Shown: positions 35,341-46,809, counted from the first letter of the stretch. The stretch is DNA of 64,000 nt from Hevea brasiliensis (GCF_030052815.1 NC_079504.1:55617502-55681501); one strand, 5' to 3'. A program made the numbers and translations. The notes: a model not told the origin generated them from the sequence alone.

Positions 35341-35857
35341 GGCAGCCATTATTTGAATTGTAAAGGTTCAATTGGTGCAAAGCCAATTGTACATGAAACT
35401 AGACACATAATGGCACAAAGTTGGTGAAGAAACCATGCCCATAAAACCAAACCAAGTGGACCAAAAGCTTGCCCTAATCCGAGTGATCTGCAGTCAGCCT
35501 GGGCAAAATGACCAAATGAACAGTATTTGGTCATTTGGCCATAACTCAGTGTAGAAAGGTCCAATTGACCTGAAATTTTACCAGCGACAAGCTGAGATAT
35601 AGACCAACAACTTTCATGAAGAAACCTAACCCAAATTATGACTAGAACATATTCAAAAGGTGAGTTGCAGTCACTATTTATTACACTGTAGATATGGTCA
35701 GTCCAGAAATTCTGGACAGAATTTCAATTTGGCTAGTTGTAGTTTTTGGACCATAACTTGAGCTACAAAACTCCAAATAGAGTGATTCAAAAAAAGAAAT
35801 GCAACTAGACAAAATAAGGAACAACTTTCATGTTGATTAGTTTGCCAAATTCCCACT
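35341..35857 (+). repeat. Threefold degenerate ~200-bp module in the B2 3' LTR
   Basis: Blocks start near 35345, 35538 and 35749 with CCATAACT(T/C)-like sequence, followed by TAAAGGTTCAATTG / AGGTCCAATTG / AAACTCCAAAT. Near 35395, 35590 and 35799 each continues with a version of AACTAGACA..ACAACTTTCATGAAGAAACC and CCAAATT. Periods are about 195 and 210 bp. The same is seen in families A and C. Confidence 0.55.
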
Positions 35858-36177
35858 GCAAAATTGACCAATGGAACAGTAAAGACAAGGCATAAAAAGT
35901 GAAAATTTTGCCCAACTAACATTAAGCTTAGAAATGGTATTGGCAACCAATACCAACAAGTTTTGAATGCAAAATGTGGTATGTTGATGATATTAAAACC
36001 AATGTACCTATTGCCTATGCAAAAGTCAACATTTTTGTTGACCAATGAATGGAATAGTAATACTAAAACTTAAATTCCAAAAATTGTGAAACTTAAAAGT
36101 GTGAAATGCCCTAGTATACCTAACAAGATTGGTTTGGATAGCTTGGCATGTCAATAGGGTTCTGTTAGCAGTACTGC

Positions 36178-36282
36178 ATATGGCTTCATGCCATTCCATG
36201 TTTCATGGCTTCCCATGCCATTCTGTGACATAATAGCCTTTGGCTATGTTATTTTGAATTATTACACTTGGGTTTTAACCCC
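36178..36282 (+). other. Four consecutive short hairpins in family-B LTR
   Basis: ATGGC-TTCAT-GCCAT (36180-36194), ATGGC..GCCAT again (36205-36221), ATAATAGCC-TTT-GGCTATgTTAT (36230-36252) and GGGTT-TTA-ACCC (36270-36282) follow one another. The block is kept in the other family-B LTRs (about 7960-8040, 28247-28353 and 39190-39300). Confidence 0.65.
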
Positions 36283-37216
36283 GATAATTATTACAGCTTA
36301 TTAGCTGTTCTGTTGCACACCGGGAGACACAATGTGACCGATGGTGTGATGGTCCGAGGTACTTAGTACCCAGTGCCAGTTTACCCGTTTATCCAGTCCA
36401 ATCAACTAGTATGGGTTACTCGGGCAATGATAATAAACCTTACCAAAGTTTAATCAAATAATAATGAAATTAATATCAGAAGTTAAGTCTACCAAAAATG
36501 TAAACACACATTCTACATATTCATTTCATTTTATGTTATTTTATATTATTTTATATTGTCAACACTAAGCAGAATTGCTTAACGCGTCGCTTTTGCCACG
36601 TGCAAGTACTAGAGACCTAGCTGGGGAGCCTAGCAGACATCAGACGGGGTGAGCCTTCAGAGCTACATCCGAGGTCCAGAGTCACCTCACATCTGCACTG
36701 CATATGGTAGGACATTAGGACTATAGGTGGCCCTTTTGTATTTTGCATTTTGTATAAGTTTGGATTGTAACTATAAACTTTTGTAATTATGTATTAATGT
36801 AAACATATGAAATTTCATATTATTGAGGTTTTCTGCATTATGTATGTTGATAAATGAAATGTTGAGAATTATTTGTGAATATGCTTCAAATGATGAAGTG
36901 AACAAAAAAGTTTTGAAAATAGTATTGTGATTTGAGATTGAGATTTTGAGATTGACTTGAATGTGTATAATGGAGTTTGGATTTGGAAATTATTTTAGAA
37001 GTGTTTTTAAACAGGTTCAGAAGAACTGTTTTTCCAATTTACAGCCGGCACTCTACCGGATTTTCTATAAAATTTGTGGATAAATTCAGATTTATCAAAA
37101 TTGAAAATAAATGAATTATAAAGGGATAAATTGTAATAGAAACATAAATTGGTGCTCCGGCACACTGAGTGGCATAACTTGCTCGGCTACACTGTAGACG
37201 GGTAAGGGGTGTCACA

Positions 37217-38143
37217 GATGGTGTGGACTGGCCTCTCCTAGGTGTGAACTGTGGTCTAGGCCCTTGAGACTGACCCTGACCCTGTGGTGGTTCTGAACTC
37301 TGAACAGAAGGATCCTTACTCTTCTTCATCGGGAGCGAGAAAATGTCTTGGGTGACCAGACCTGCACTCTCTTCTGCTGTCTTTCCCTTCTAGCTTGCTC
37401 ATTTATTCGGACCCTTTCCACTTTTGATGCAGCATCTACTAATTTAACAAAATCTGTGATCTCCAATGCTGTTATCATGACTTTAATATTGTCATTGAGC
37501 CCTTCTTCAAACCTTCTTCACCTCTCTGCCTCTGTAGGGACTATCTCCCTCCCATATCGACTCAGTCTGACAAACTCACGCTCATACTCTACCACTGATA
37601 ATTGCCTCTGTCTCAGATTGATAAATTCTCTTCTTCGCTTTTCTAAATACACTTTGCTAACATATTTCTTCCTGAACTCTGTGAGGAAGAATTCCCAGGT
37701 GATCCGTTCTGATTGCACCTCACTGGTCACTGTGTCCCACCACTGATATGCATCATCCTGAAGTAGGGACACAGCACCCTCCAGGTTCTGCTCGGGGGTG
37801 CGATTAAGTCGTTTCAAAGACTGATGGTTCTATCCAACCAGTTTTCTGCTGTCATGGGATCATCCTCCCTCTTCTCAAAGAAATCCACAGCCCCATGTTT
37901 TCATAATTTCTCCAAATGGGACTTCTGTGGTGCTGGTGGAGGTTATGGCTATGGTTGTGGTGGTGGAATTGCCCCCATCATTTGCCGGTGGAATTCGGTC
38001 ATTTGCTGAAATAGCGCAAACTGAGATTGGGCAGGTGCCTCAGCTGTTGGTGGAGCAGATTCTCCCCTGCCCCCAGATTCAGCCCTTGGTGGAGCACGAC
38101 TCTCCACCTCTTCATCAACTGCTCTTTGCGAGACAGGATCCAC
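37217..38143 (-). pseudogene. B1 gag pseudogene (N-terminal part)
   Basis: Minus-strand continuation of B1, starting at 38143 where the expected initiator ATG reads GTG (DPVSQRAVDEEVES follows). Recognisable: PQPxP proline/glutamine region with Gln-to-stop changes, the gag domain (SLLQDDAYQWWDTVTSEV, LSVVEYEREFVRLSRYGREI; open 37817-37518), a stop replacing Cys after PTEAER, a frameshift, and the SSEPPQGQGQSQGPRPQF linker near 37290-37240. It ends abruptly at 37217 where B2 begins. About 30 residues before the zinc knuckle are absent from B1 altogether. Confidence 0.92.
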
Positions 38144-38254
38144 ATCCTATTCAAAATAAGAAAACAAACAGATCTGTATCAGTGTCACCTCAACACTTAC
38201 AAATGTAATGCAATGGTATGCACTCTATCTAGGCCCAGAAACGCCTAAACCGAT

Positions 38255-38266
38255 GCTCTGATATCA
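38255..38266 (-). promoter_or_regulatory. B1 primer-binding site
   Basis: Minus strand TGATATCAGAGC: the initiator-Met type PBS with one change (TGG to TGA), 5 bp from the LTR end. Confidence 0.88.
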
Positions 38267-38271
38267 CTAAA

Positions 38272-41200
38272 TGTGACATCCTTTACCCGTCTACAGTGTA
38301 GCCGAGCAAGATATGCCACTCAGTGTGCCGGAGCACCAATTCATATTTCCATTACAATTTATCCCTTTAATTCATTTATTTACAATTTTTGATAAATCTG
38401 AATTTTTCTGTAATTTTTATAGAAAATCCAGCAGAGTGCCGGCTATAAATTGAAAAAATAGTTCTTCTGAATCTGTTAAAAACACTTCCAATATAATTTC
38501 CAAATCCAAACTCCATTATACTCACATATCTCAACTCAATCTCAAATCACGACACTATTTTCAGAATTTTTCTGTTCACTTCATCACTTGAAGCATATTT
38601 ATAAATATTTCTCAACATTTCCTTTTTCAACATAATATACAAAAAATCTTAATAACATGAAATTTCATATCTTTACATTGTCACATAATTACAAGAGTTC
38701 ATAGTTACAATCCAAAACTAATACAAAATGCAAAATACAAAATGCTACCCCAAAGTCCTAATGTCCTACCATGTGCACTGCAGATGTGAGGTGACTCTGG
38801 ACTCCGGATGCAGCTCTGAAAGTTTACCCTGTCTGATGTCTGCTGGGCTCCCCAGCTAGGTCTCCAGTACCTGCGCGTGGCAAAAGTGACGCGCTAAGCA
38901 ATTCTACTTAGTGGTGACAATATAAAATAAAATAAAATAACTAAAATAATGCAATTATGCAGAATGTATGTTTACATTTTTGGTAGGCTTAATTTCTGAT
39001 ATTTATTGCAGTATTATTCAATTAAAATTTGGTAAGGTTTAGTATCATTGCCCGAGTGACCCATACTAATCGACTGGACTGGATAAACGGGTAAACTGGC
39101 ACTGGGTACTAAGTACCTCGGACCATCACACCATCGGTCATATTTTGTCTCCCGGTGTGCAACAGAACAGCTAATGAGCTGTAATAATCATCAGGGATAA
39201 AACCCGAGTGTAACAACTCAAATAACATAGCCAAAGGCTATTATGTCATAGAATGGCATGGGAAACCATGAAACACAGAATGGCATGAAGCCATATGTAG
39301 TACTGCTAACAGAACCCTATTGGCATGCCAATCTATCCAAATCAATCTTGCTAGGTATACTAGGGCATATTACACTTTTAAGTTTCTTAATTCTTGAAAT
39401 TCAAGTTTAGTGTTACTATTCAATTCATTAGTTAACAAAATGTTGATTTTTATATGGACAATAGGTAAATTGGTTTTAATACTCCCAACATACCACATTT
39501 TTCATTCTAAAATTGTTGATATTGGTTGCCAATACCATTTCTAAGCTTAATGTTAATTGAACAGAATTTTCAGTTTTCAAGCTTTGTGATTACTGTATCA
39601 TTAGTCATTTTTGTAGTGGGAATTTGGAAAAATGATCAACATGAAAGTTGTTCCTTATTTTGTCTAGTTGCATTTCCTTTTTCGAATCACTTCATTTGGA
39701 GTTTTGTAACTCAAGTTATGGCCCAAAAACCACAACTGGCCGGATTATGATTTTTCCAGAATTTCTGGACTGACCAAATCTATAGTGTTAGGAGTAGTGA
39801 CTTCAGGTCACTTTTTGAATATATTATGGTCATAATTTGGGTTATATTTCTTCATAAAAGTTGTTGGTATATATCTCAGCTTGTTGCTGGTAAAATTTCA
39901 GGTCAATTGGACTTTTCTACACTGAGTTATGGCCAAATGACTAAACACTGTTCATTTGGTCATTTTGCCCAGGTAGAAAGCAAGTCACCCAGATTAGGGC
40001 AATATTTTGGTCAACTTGGTTTGGTTTTCTGGGCATGGTTTCTTCATCAAAGTTGTGCCATTATGTGTCTAGTTTCATTTTCAATTGGCCTTGCACCAAT
40101 TGAACCTCTACAATTCCAGTTTTTGCTACCCAAACCTGCTGAACTCATGCCCAGTCCTGTATGTCACAAAGGGCAGCCACACCAAACTCCAATCCCACTA
40201 CACAATTCATTTCATTTTTTATTTAAATAGAACCAAATGGTCACTAATTGACCATTAAAACATACTTTTATCATCACATGATCAAAGTCTCATTTTTCAC
40301 CCTAAACCCTAACTCAAATATTACAAATCATGCATTATCATTGCATTTCATCAATCCACTTAAGGTATACCTATTGAGGGCAGCCATACTAGCATGTTAG
40401 CTCCACAAAACTCATCACAATCATACCCCAACCAAGGCTGCTGAAATTTAGGGATGGCATACAAATGGTATTTCATCAATTTCTTTATCATTTGCACTCA
40501 TTCATAGTCCTAATATATGAATTTAAAGTGAAATTCAAGGTTAGGTCACAAACCTCTATGGAGTGAGATTTCCCACTTAGTAGGGTTCCTCTTTTCCTTT
40601 TCTTTTTGCTCCCAAAAGACTCTCCAAGGTGTAAGAACACTTTTTTGTGTTGGGAGTATAGGGTTTAGTGGGACAAAAGCTAGTGAAATCAAGCTTTCAA
40701 AAGCTTGCTCATGGTGGCCATGGTGGGAGTGGGTGACGGCAAGAAGAAGAAGAAAGGGAGAGTTCTGATTTTTTTTCATTTTTCAGCCCATTTGGTCTCT
40801 TTTAAATAAGTTTATGCCATGTGTCAACATTAGATTGGTTGGGAGAATTTTAATGACATCATGATGATGTCATAATTCCATTTTCTTTCATTTTCTCTCC
40901 ATTTCTTGTCTATTTAATTTCAATTAAATTTCTAACAACATTTATTCATATTTTATATTATATAAATTATTTATTTAACTGGACAAGTTGGCCAAAAATC
41001 ATCTCTGAAGATGAAATGACCAAAATGCCCTTCGTTTAGCTTAATGAGCCAAAATTGTGTGTACCGATAGAAAAATTTTTCTAAGCATTTTCTTGGCATT
41101 CTAATGCTATAAGAACCTCAATGACCCTTCTCTGGAGTCCCAATAATTTTTTTATAATTTTTTTCCCGGGTCTAGAGTTGCTAACGGCCTTCACTGTCAC

Positions 41201-41415
41201 TTCCCCTTCGGGTTACTCATCCCTGGTGTTTCGGCTCGTTTAACCTTAGTGTATTCCGTTTCTAAAATTTTTCCTGGATTTTTATGAGCATTATTTAGTT
41301 TCTTTATAACTTCTCACTCTAGTCTATTTAAAATTTCAAACATTCTAGCTGCCCGGACCGACATTGGTTACCGGAACAATAGACTGTACGGACTATCTAA
41401 AGTGAGGATGTTACA
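38272..41415 (-). repeat. B1 5' LTR (3.14 kb)
   Basis: TGTGACATCCTTTACCCG at the left to GAGGATGTTACA at 41415, followed by the TSD TTTGG. It is uninterrupted and so preserves the empty site of the family-C insertion (about 40826-40836). It lies about 1.05 kb from the B2 3' LTR in opposite orientation. Confidence 0.94.
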
Positions 41416-41420
41416 TTTGG

Positions 41421-42979
41421 ACCTTCCTAGACCAAGTTATGGTCATTTAAGTAACTACTGTTCATTTGGTCATTTTTGTACAAGGCAGTGTGCCCAAATC
41501 TGGATTTGGCCTAATCGTTCACTATCCTAATGTCATTTTCTGGCCATGGTTCCTAAATGAAAAATGGTCCATTTTGTGTCTAGTTTCATTCCTAATTGGC
41601 CTCATACCAATTGGGTTGGTAAATTTTCAGTTTTGGACCTTGAAGTGGACCAAGGTCAAACTGCCCAATTTGGGACAGCATCACATTCCATTTCCAATCC
41701 AATTCCAAACATTCAAACACATGACAATTGACTCCAATTAACCATTTTAAACCTCACTTAGGTCAAAGTACATCAATTTACTAAATTCTCAAATTTTCTC
41801 CCCAAAACCCTAAGGGTCAAGAACCCTAATTTTTCCAAGTGTTTCAATTTATGCAATTAAGGTATCTAAACATTCTCTACACACTTAATTAGGCTTACAT
41901 ACATAATTAATTGAACTAAAATATTTCAATATCTCATAATCCCATGGCTGCTGAAAATTTACATCTCCCATACATCCATGATTTTCATGGTTCTTTACAT
42001 AATTTCATCAATTTCCTACTTGATTTAAGTATCTAATTCATAAAGATAGAGAGAAATTGAAGGAATAATCACTAACCTTTTTGTGTAGCTTTTCAATCTT
42101 CAAATCTCTTCAATTTTTCCTTCAATTTACTTCTCCAACCTTCTTTTCAAGACTCAAACATAAGATTTAATCAAAGAAACTAGGATAATTATGGTGAAAT
42201 TTAGGGTTTTATAAGCTTGTATGAGTTTAAAAATGGAGGAAATTTAGTGAGAGAGTGCTTGAAAGAGAGTGGACGGCAACACCTTGGGAGGAAGAAGAAA
42301 AATTTTTCTTTTTATTTTAATAGGTCACTTTTGTAAGTAATTATCCATAATTTTCAAATTTTAAAATTATAATTTTATCATGTCATACATTATGTCATGC
42401 TTGATGTCATAATGAGTTATTTAATTTTCTTTTCTTTTCTTTTCTTTTCTTTTCCTTTCTTTTTTTTTTCCATAACTTCTTCAATTTAAATCTATATTTC
42501 AAAATTTTAATTCCTCACATTTTATTGGACAGTTATGCCAAGAGTCACCTCTAAGGGTGAATTGACCAATTTACCCCTCACCGGTCTGATCCGGTTTGCC
42601 AATAATACTGTATTTTTTCTGGATCCCTGACTTAATTATTTGACCTGCTTAACACTTCTTTTCCGTGATTTTCTCTTTTCTACTATGTTCGCAATAGTCC
42701 TTAGGACAGCGGCATCACATTTTTCGGTTCAAAATTCGAGTAAAGACTAACCTCGCAGTCACTTCCCGGGAAGGTCACCCATCGCTGTGACTCCCGGCTC
42801 ATTTAACCTTTTATGTTCTGTTTTTCTTATTTATACTTAACCTTCTAGCACTCACTATTTATTTTAATTCAGGGCTTTTCTAGGTGTTTTAAACATAGTT
42901 CTAATCCTCTTAATTGTTAGGACCGACACCGGTCACCAGAATAGTATAATTTACCAAGCTATGCAAATAGGGGTGTTAC
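41421..42979 (-). repeat. Host family-A LTR, minus strand, right fragment
   Basis: Continues the fragment at 6609-7035: ACCTTCCTAGACCAAGTTATGG is the reverse complement of the family-A LTR near 4650. It ends AATAGGGGTGTTAC, the reverse of the LTR start, with the expected final A missing. No PPT follows on the right, so this was a 5' or solo LTR. A short (TTTTC)n tract lies at 42425-42455. Confidence 0.88.
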
Positions 42980-44335
42980 TGTTAGTAGTATGCCCTAGAG
43001 CATATTATTTAGTATGTATCTTGTACATCTTTTATTAATAAAAGGCATTTTTATTTTTTCGTTTACATAATATATTTATATGTAATAGAAAAAGTCCATT
43101 GATATTTTGTTAGAAATTCTATTCTTAAGTTGTTAAGAATATGAGTGATAGTATTTCTAGTACAAAGTATCATAAATAGGTTCACAATCGAGGATACTTC
43201 ATAATAAGGACATGACTTATCCAGAAAGATTGTATTCATATTTGTTCCCAAGTTATTTATATGAGATATAAATAAGATGGAATGGTGAGTCTCATGCCAT
43301 ATAACAAACATGATAGGCACTTATACATGATAAGTAGGCCGAACCAGTGACATTTATGACAAGCACCTGAAGTTTACTCTTGTCAATGCATTGTCATAAA
43401 TCATATCAGTGCATATAATCTTTAGACCTGAGATAGTACAGTTATCTTGTATATAGGTGGTTTGAGTTTGATACTGCTTTCATACTTGTACTGTGTATGG
43501 GTATATGGGCATGTGTTGGCTCCTACTAGTTATATATGGAGATAGGTGTTAATCAAGATGGAATCTGTTCCTCTAAGTAAATAGGGATAAAATCATATGT
43601 TCATTTAATTGTTCTTGATGTTTCAAGTTCCTGGCCAGGACAGATAAATTTAATCAAAAAAGAGTTTCTGATGAGAAAATCTTTTAATCAAGAACTGGAA
43701 TTAAAAGAGAACATAATATTCATAGCAAATGGGGTTTGACATAAACCATGACTCCAGCTTGAGTTGGGATTTTGTAACAGAGAGATTCTAGTGCATGGTA
43801 ACATATGATTATAGGTTCATTTAAGGTAAATCTTATTACTAATTGGGTGGCCATGACATGCTATGCTAGGTGTTAACTATGGTCTATGAAGTGTATAAAA
43901 TGATTTAGAGAAATCATTTACGGTAAGAAAGAGTTCTAATGATATTAAGAGTTGATATCATGTCTCATTATCAGTTAGTGATGAGCCTAGTAAGTCACAC
44001 ACATACACAAGTAATCACCAAATTAAATATGATTTAATTAATTAATTAAAGAGTTTAATCGATTAACTCAAGTTAGATATTTTATAATTAAAAGTATTCA
44101 GGAGAAAGTAATAAGAATATATTGTTCACTCATATATGCTGTGAAATATATTTATAATTAAAGAGTTGTAATCTTTGATGTAGAAAATTGATTTCAATTT
44201 GATGATATTATTGTAATCCTAATTGTATTAGGAGTGGACATTATATCTCCATAGGAGATATATCTAACATTGGATTAGAATTGAATGTTCGGTTCAGAGG
44301 ATTGAAGATATGTTAGCAATACAAATAGAAGTCAT
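42980..44335 (+). mobile_element. Possible LTR-type retrotransposon derivative (solo LTR or LARD-like), no coding
   Basis: Begins TGTTAGTAGTATGCCCTAGAG, an LTR-like start, directly next to the family-A LTR. An AATAAAAGGCATTTTT stretch follows at about 43037, then about 1.2 kb without open frames. The far boundary is not clear. The last part (44160-44335) is the first of three related copies described separately. I infer the class from style only. Confidence 0.4.
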
Positions 44336-45330
44336 ATTTTCATGCGCTATCAAATGCCCCCATAGTATCGATTTCTTCATTGATAGGATTTGTTGACATG
44401 GTAGGTTAGAGAGAGACTCTGGTTATAGCTTGACCACCAAGCAATAATGACCTAAATACTAGAAAAAGATCAAGCGTAAATTAGATTGTGCTATCACCTC
44501 TCCACTCACCGCATTAATTGATAACTGCCTTTCGAAATTGAGCCATAAATCACCGATTGGTTTTCTACAATTAAAGAAAAGCTTACGATGGCTCTCAGCC
44601 TCGAGTCGAGTTTTCCACTCTGACACTAAGTTATATATTAGTAGTCCCTCTATTCTATTTCAAGGAATATTTAAGATTTTTTTAAAATTAAGGAAGTGAA
44701 TGGATAACCTCATTCTTATATAAAAAAAAATTAATAATTAACTAAATTACTTTCATATTTAATTAAGATAAAAAAAAAAGATGATAAGAAAAAAATAAAT
44801 GCATTTAAGATGATAATAAATAAGGATAAAGTTGAAAAAATCATTAATGCTTCTCAATTTTTTAAAAAGTAAAACAAAATAAGATAAAAAAGAAATTTAA
44901 AACATCATTTTAAATAAGACGAAATGAGTAATGAAGAGTAGAATAGAGTAAGAATAGATTATTCTTTCATACCTATTTTGAGATGTATTTACGATTAAGG
45001 AATTGTAATACTTTGTTGCAGAAAAGTGATTTCAACTTGATGATAATCTCCTAATCTTAATTTTATTAGGAGTGGAAGTCATTTCACAATAAGAGATATA
45101 TTTGGTGTTGGATTAGAATTGGATATTTTGGTTAGAGGATTGAACTCGTTATAAATATAAATAGAAGTCAAATTCTCTTATATTACCGATTCTCTCCAAT
45201 AGTTTTGCCCTCTAATTTCAAGTTGATAATCTTATAATCCTGATTGTATTAGGAGTGAAAGTTGTATCTCAGTAGGAGATATACTTAGTGTTTGACTATA
45301 ATTTGATATTTGGATTAGAAGACCAAAGAG
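44160..45330 (+). repeat. Threefold degenerate repeat with CCTAATT..ATTAGG and ATCTC..GGAGATATA motifs
   Basis: Copies at about 44160-44335, 44990-45180 and 45218-45330 share GATTTCAA(C/T)TTGATGAT, TAATCCTAATTGTATTAGGAGTG, AGGAGATATA and GGATTAGAATTGGAT-like stretches. Each has two small inverted repeats. The MITE at 44642 lies between the first two. They may be LTR ends left by repeated insertion or local duplication. Confidence 0.6.
44642..44930. mobile_element. Degenerate Stowaway-like MITE
   Basis: Starts TAGTCCCTCTATTCTATTTC and ends AAATAAGACGAAATGAGTA, a weak inverted match resembling the TA-CTCCCTCCGTCCC ends of Stowaway (Tc1/mariner) MITEs. 289 bp, AT-rich, non-coding. Confidence 0.5.
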
Positions 45331-46509
45331 CATAGTTACCAATCTAACTAATTTAACTAAAAAATATGAGAATTGGACCTCTGACTGATCCGAATTATCC
45401 CTAAAACGAGCAATGACAAAAATTTCTAAAAATTCATGAAACTCGATTAAAACCCATAAAATTTGATTGATTAGACTACGAGTAACACAAGTCCATCAAA
45501 TTTTGGTCCTTTTTTGCTGATTTTTGTATAAAACGACATCATTTTGTACATGCAGTGGTTTTCTGTTGGTGACACATGGCAATCCGCTAGAGAGAAAAAA
45601 TTACAAAATTATCATTTTTTTTTTTTTTTTACTTTCCGAATGTAATGATAATGTTTCTTTTCGGAAAGGTAACTCCAAATTCCTGTTTTTAACAGTGTAA
45701 GTTTATTATGGGTGTTTTCGAATAATTAATTTTGAAGAAGATTATCACTAAAAATTAAGTAATTTTAAATGAAATTAAAGATTAAATTAATTAAGTTGAT
45801 TAAATATTAAAATGATAAATTTTTTATACACAAATTAATATATTAAAATTAATTTATAAAGAATTATACGTATTAATTTAATATATTAATATTTAATTTA
45901 TTAATTGAATATTAAAATATTGATATTAATTTTAAAAAATTATTAATTTAATATCAATATATAAAAAATATTATGTCTAATATAAATATAATATTTATTA
46001 AATAATATTTTTAAGAAATAGTATATCAATTTAATTTTAATTGAATCTTCCAGGAACACTGTTGTTTATGATTTGTGTTTTGGTCGAGTTTTTATTTTTT
46101 CAAAGAAAGTTTAATTTTATCTCTTAAATTTTGACTCATGTCCAAATAAATTTATTTTTAAGTTTTTGTTTAAATTAATCCAGATCTTTTAATTTAAGTC
46201 TAAATGGTTTAATTTTTAGCTAAATAATTAAAATAATAATTTTTTATCTTTAATAATGAAATATTAATTTTTATATTTAAATATTAAAAAATTTATTATT
46301 TTTAATCAAAATAAAAAAAATTTAACAACAAAAATTCATATTGCAAGAACAGTAAAAAATAAAAAGTAAATGTAAAACGCTCAAACACAAATTCTAGAAA
46401 AAAAAATTGACTTGATTGCTCAAAAGCAAAAGAGTAAATCTAAAACACAAATATTCAAAAAAAAAATCAGAAATAAAAAGCCCGAATTGCTAGAACACTC
46501 AAACACACA
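45331..46509. other. AT-rich intergenic stretch, no gene seen
   Basis: Contains local AT palindromes (about 45780-46020) and poly-A/T runs. No coding region, RNA gene or element ends could be recognised. Confidence 0.6.
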
Positions 46510-46809
46510 GTGATGGACATGCAATGGCAAAATCGTAATTCCATTGAGGTTCAATGGCTAAGGACCAAGAATTCTTCTTCGTCTCCATCATTGAAGAAGC
46601 AAAGTCCTAATGAGAACCCAGCGCTGCTAGCAAGTCAGACATCGTTGCTGGCCTCGCTACGATCATTTCCGACTACAGTAAGGCAGGCGACAACGATGCC
46701 TCATGCCAGGAGCCACACTCACACACGAATGGGTTCTCTGGTGGAAAGCCCATCAATCTATCATGGTTTTCATTTTGTGGTGATTGTTTTCAAGTGGGAC
46801 TCTCATTAA
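46510..46809 (+). other. 99-codon open frame of unknown significance
   Basis: An island of more balanced base composition in AT-rich DNA, with an open frame starting MMDMQWQNRNSIEVQWL. It is serine-rich in the middle, with no domain, signal peptide or membrane segment recognised. It could be a relic exon or chance. I would not call it a gene without transcript support. Confidence 0.2.

Larger units (their letters stand above)
26276..37216 (+). mobile_element. Family-B Ty3/gypsy element B2 (plus strand), inserted in B1 gag
   Basis: 5' LTR 26276-29273, PBS 29279, gag 29401-30670, pol 30671-34123, PPT, 3' LTR 34135-37216. It lies inside the gag of B1. B1 reads up to ..CGAGTGACCGG on the left and restarts at CCTAGGAGAGGCC on the right, and about 90 bp of gag (equivalent to 30323-30413) is missing between. 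The flanks (CTAAC and GATGG) are not a target duplication. The first ~280 bp of the 5' LTR is unlike the 3' LTR. A simple single insertion does not explain this. Confidence 0.9.
34135..37216 (+). repeat. B2 3' LTR (3.08 kb)
   Basis: TGTAACATCCTCATTTTAGC to GGGGTGTCACA. It contains the threefold module (35341-35857), the serial hairpin block (36178-36282), the GGTACTTAGTACC palindrome near 36356 and the CACTAAGCAGAATTGCTTA stem near 36563. Confidence 0.94.
7036..41415 (-). mobile_element. Family-B Ty3/gypsy element B1 (minus strand), split by two later insertions
   Basis: An LTR retrotransposon on the minus strand. The 5' LTR is on the right (38272-41415), then PBS, gag (38143-37217), pol (26275-22564), PPT and the 3' LTR on the left (22552-21975 plus 9574-7036). 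The 5-bp duplication TTTGG at 7031-7035 and 41416-41420 brackets it. Joining the flanks restores a continuous family-A LTR (..AGGTCA-TTTGG-ACCTTC..), which fixes both ends. The family-C array (9575-21969) interrupts the 3' LTR and element B2 (26276-37216) interrupts gag. Without these, B1 would be about 11 kb. Confidence 0.92.
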
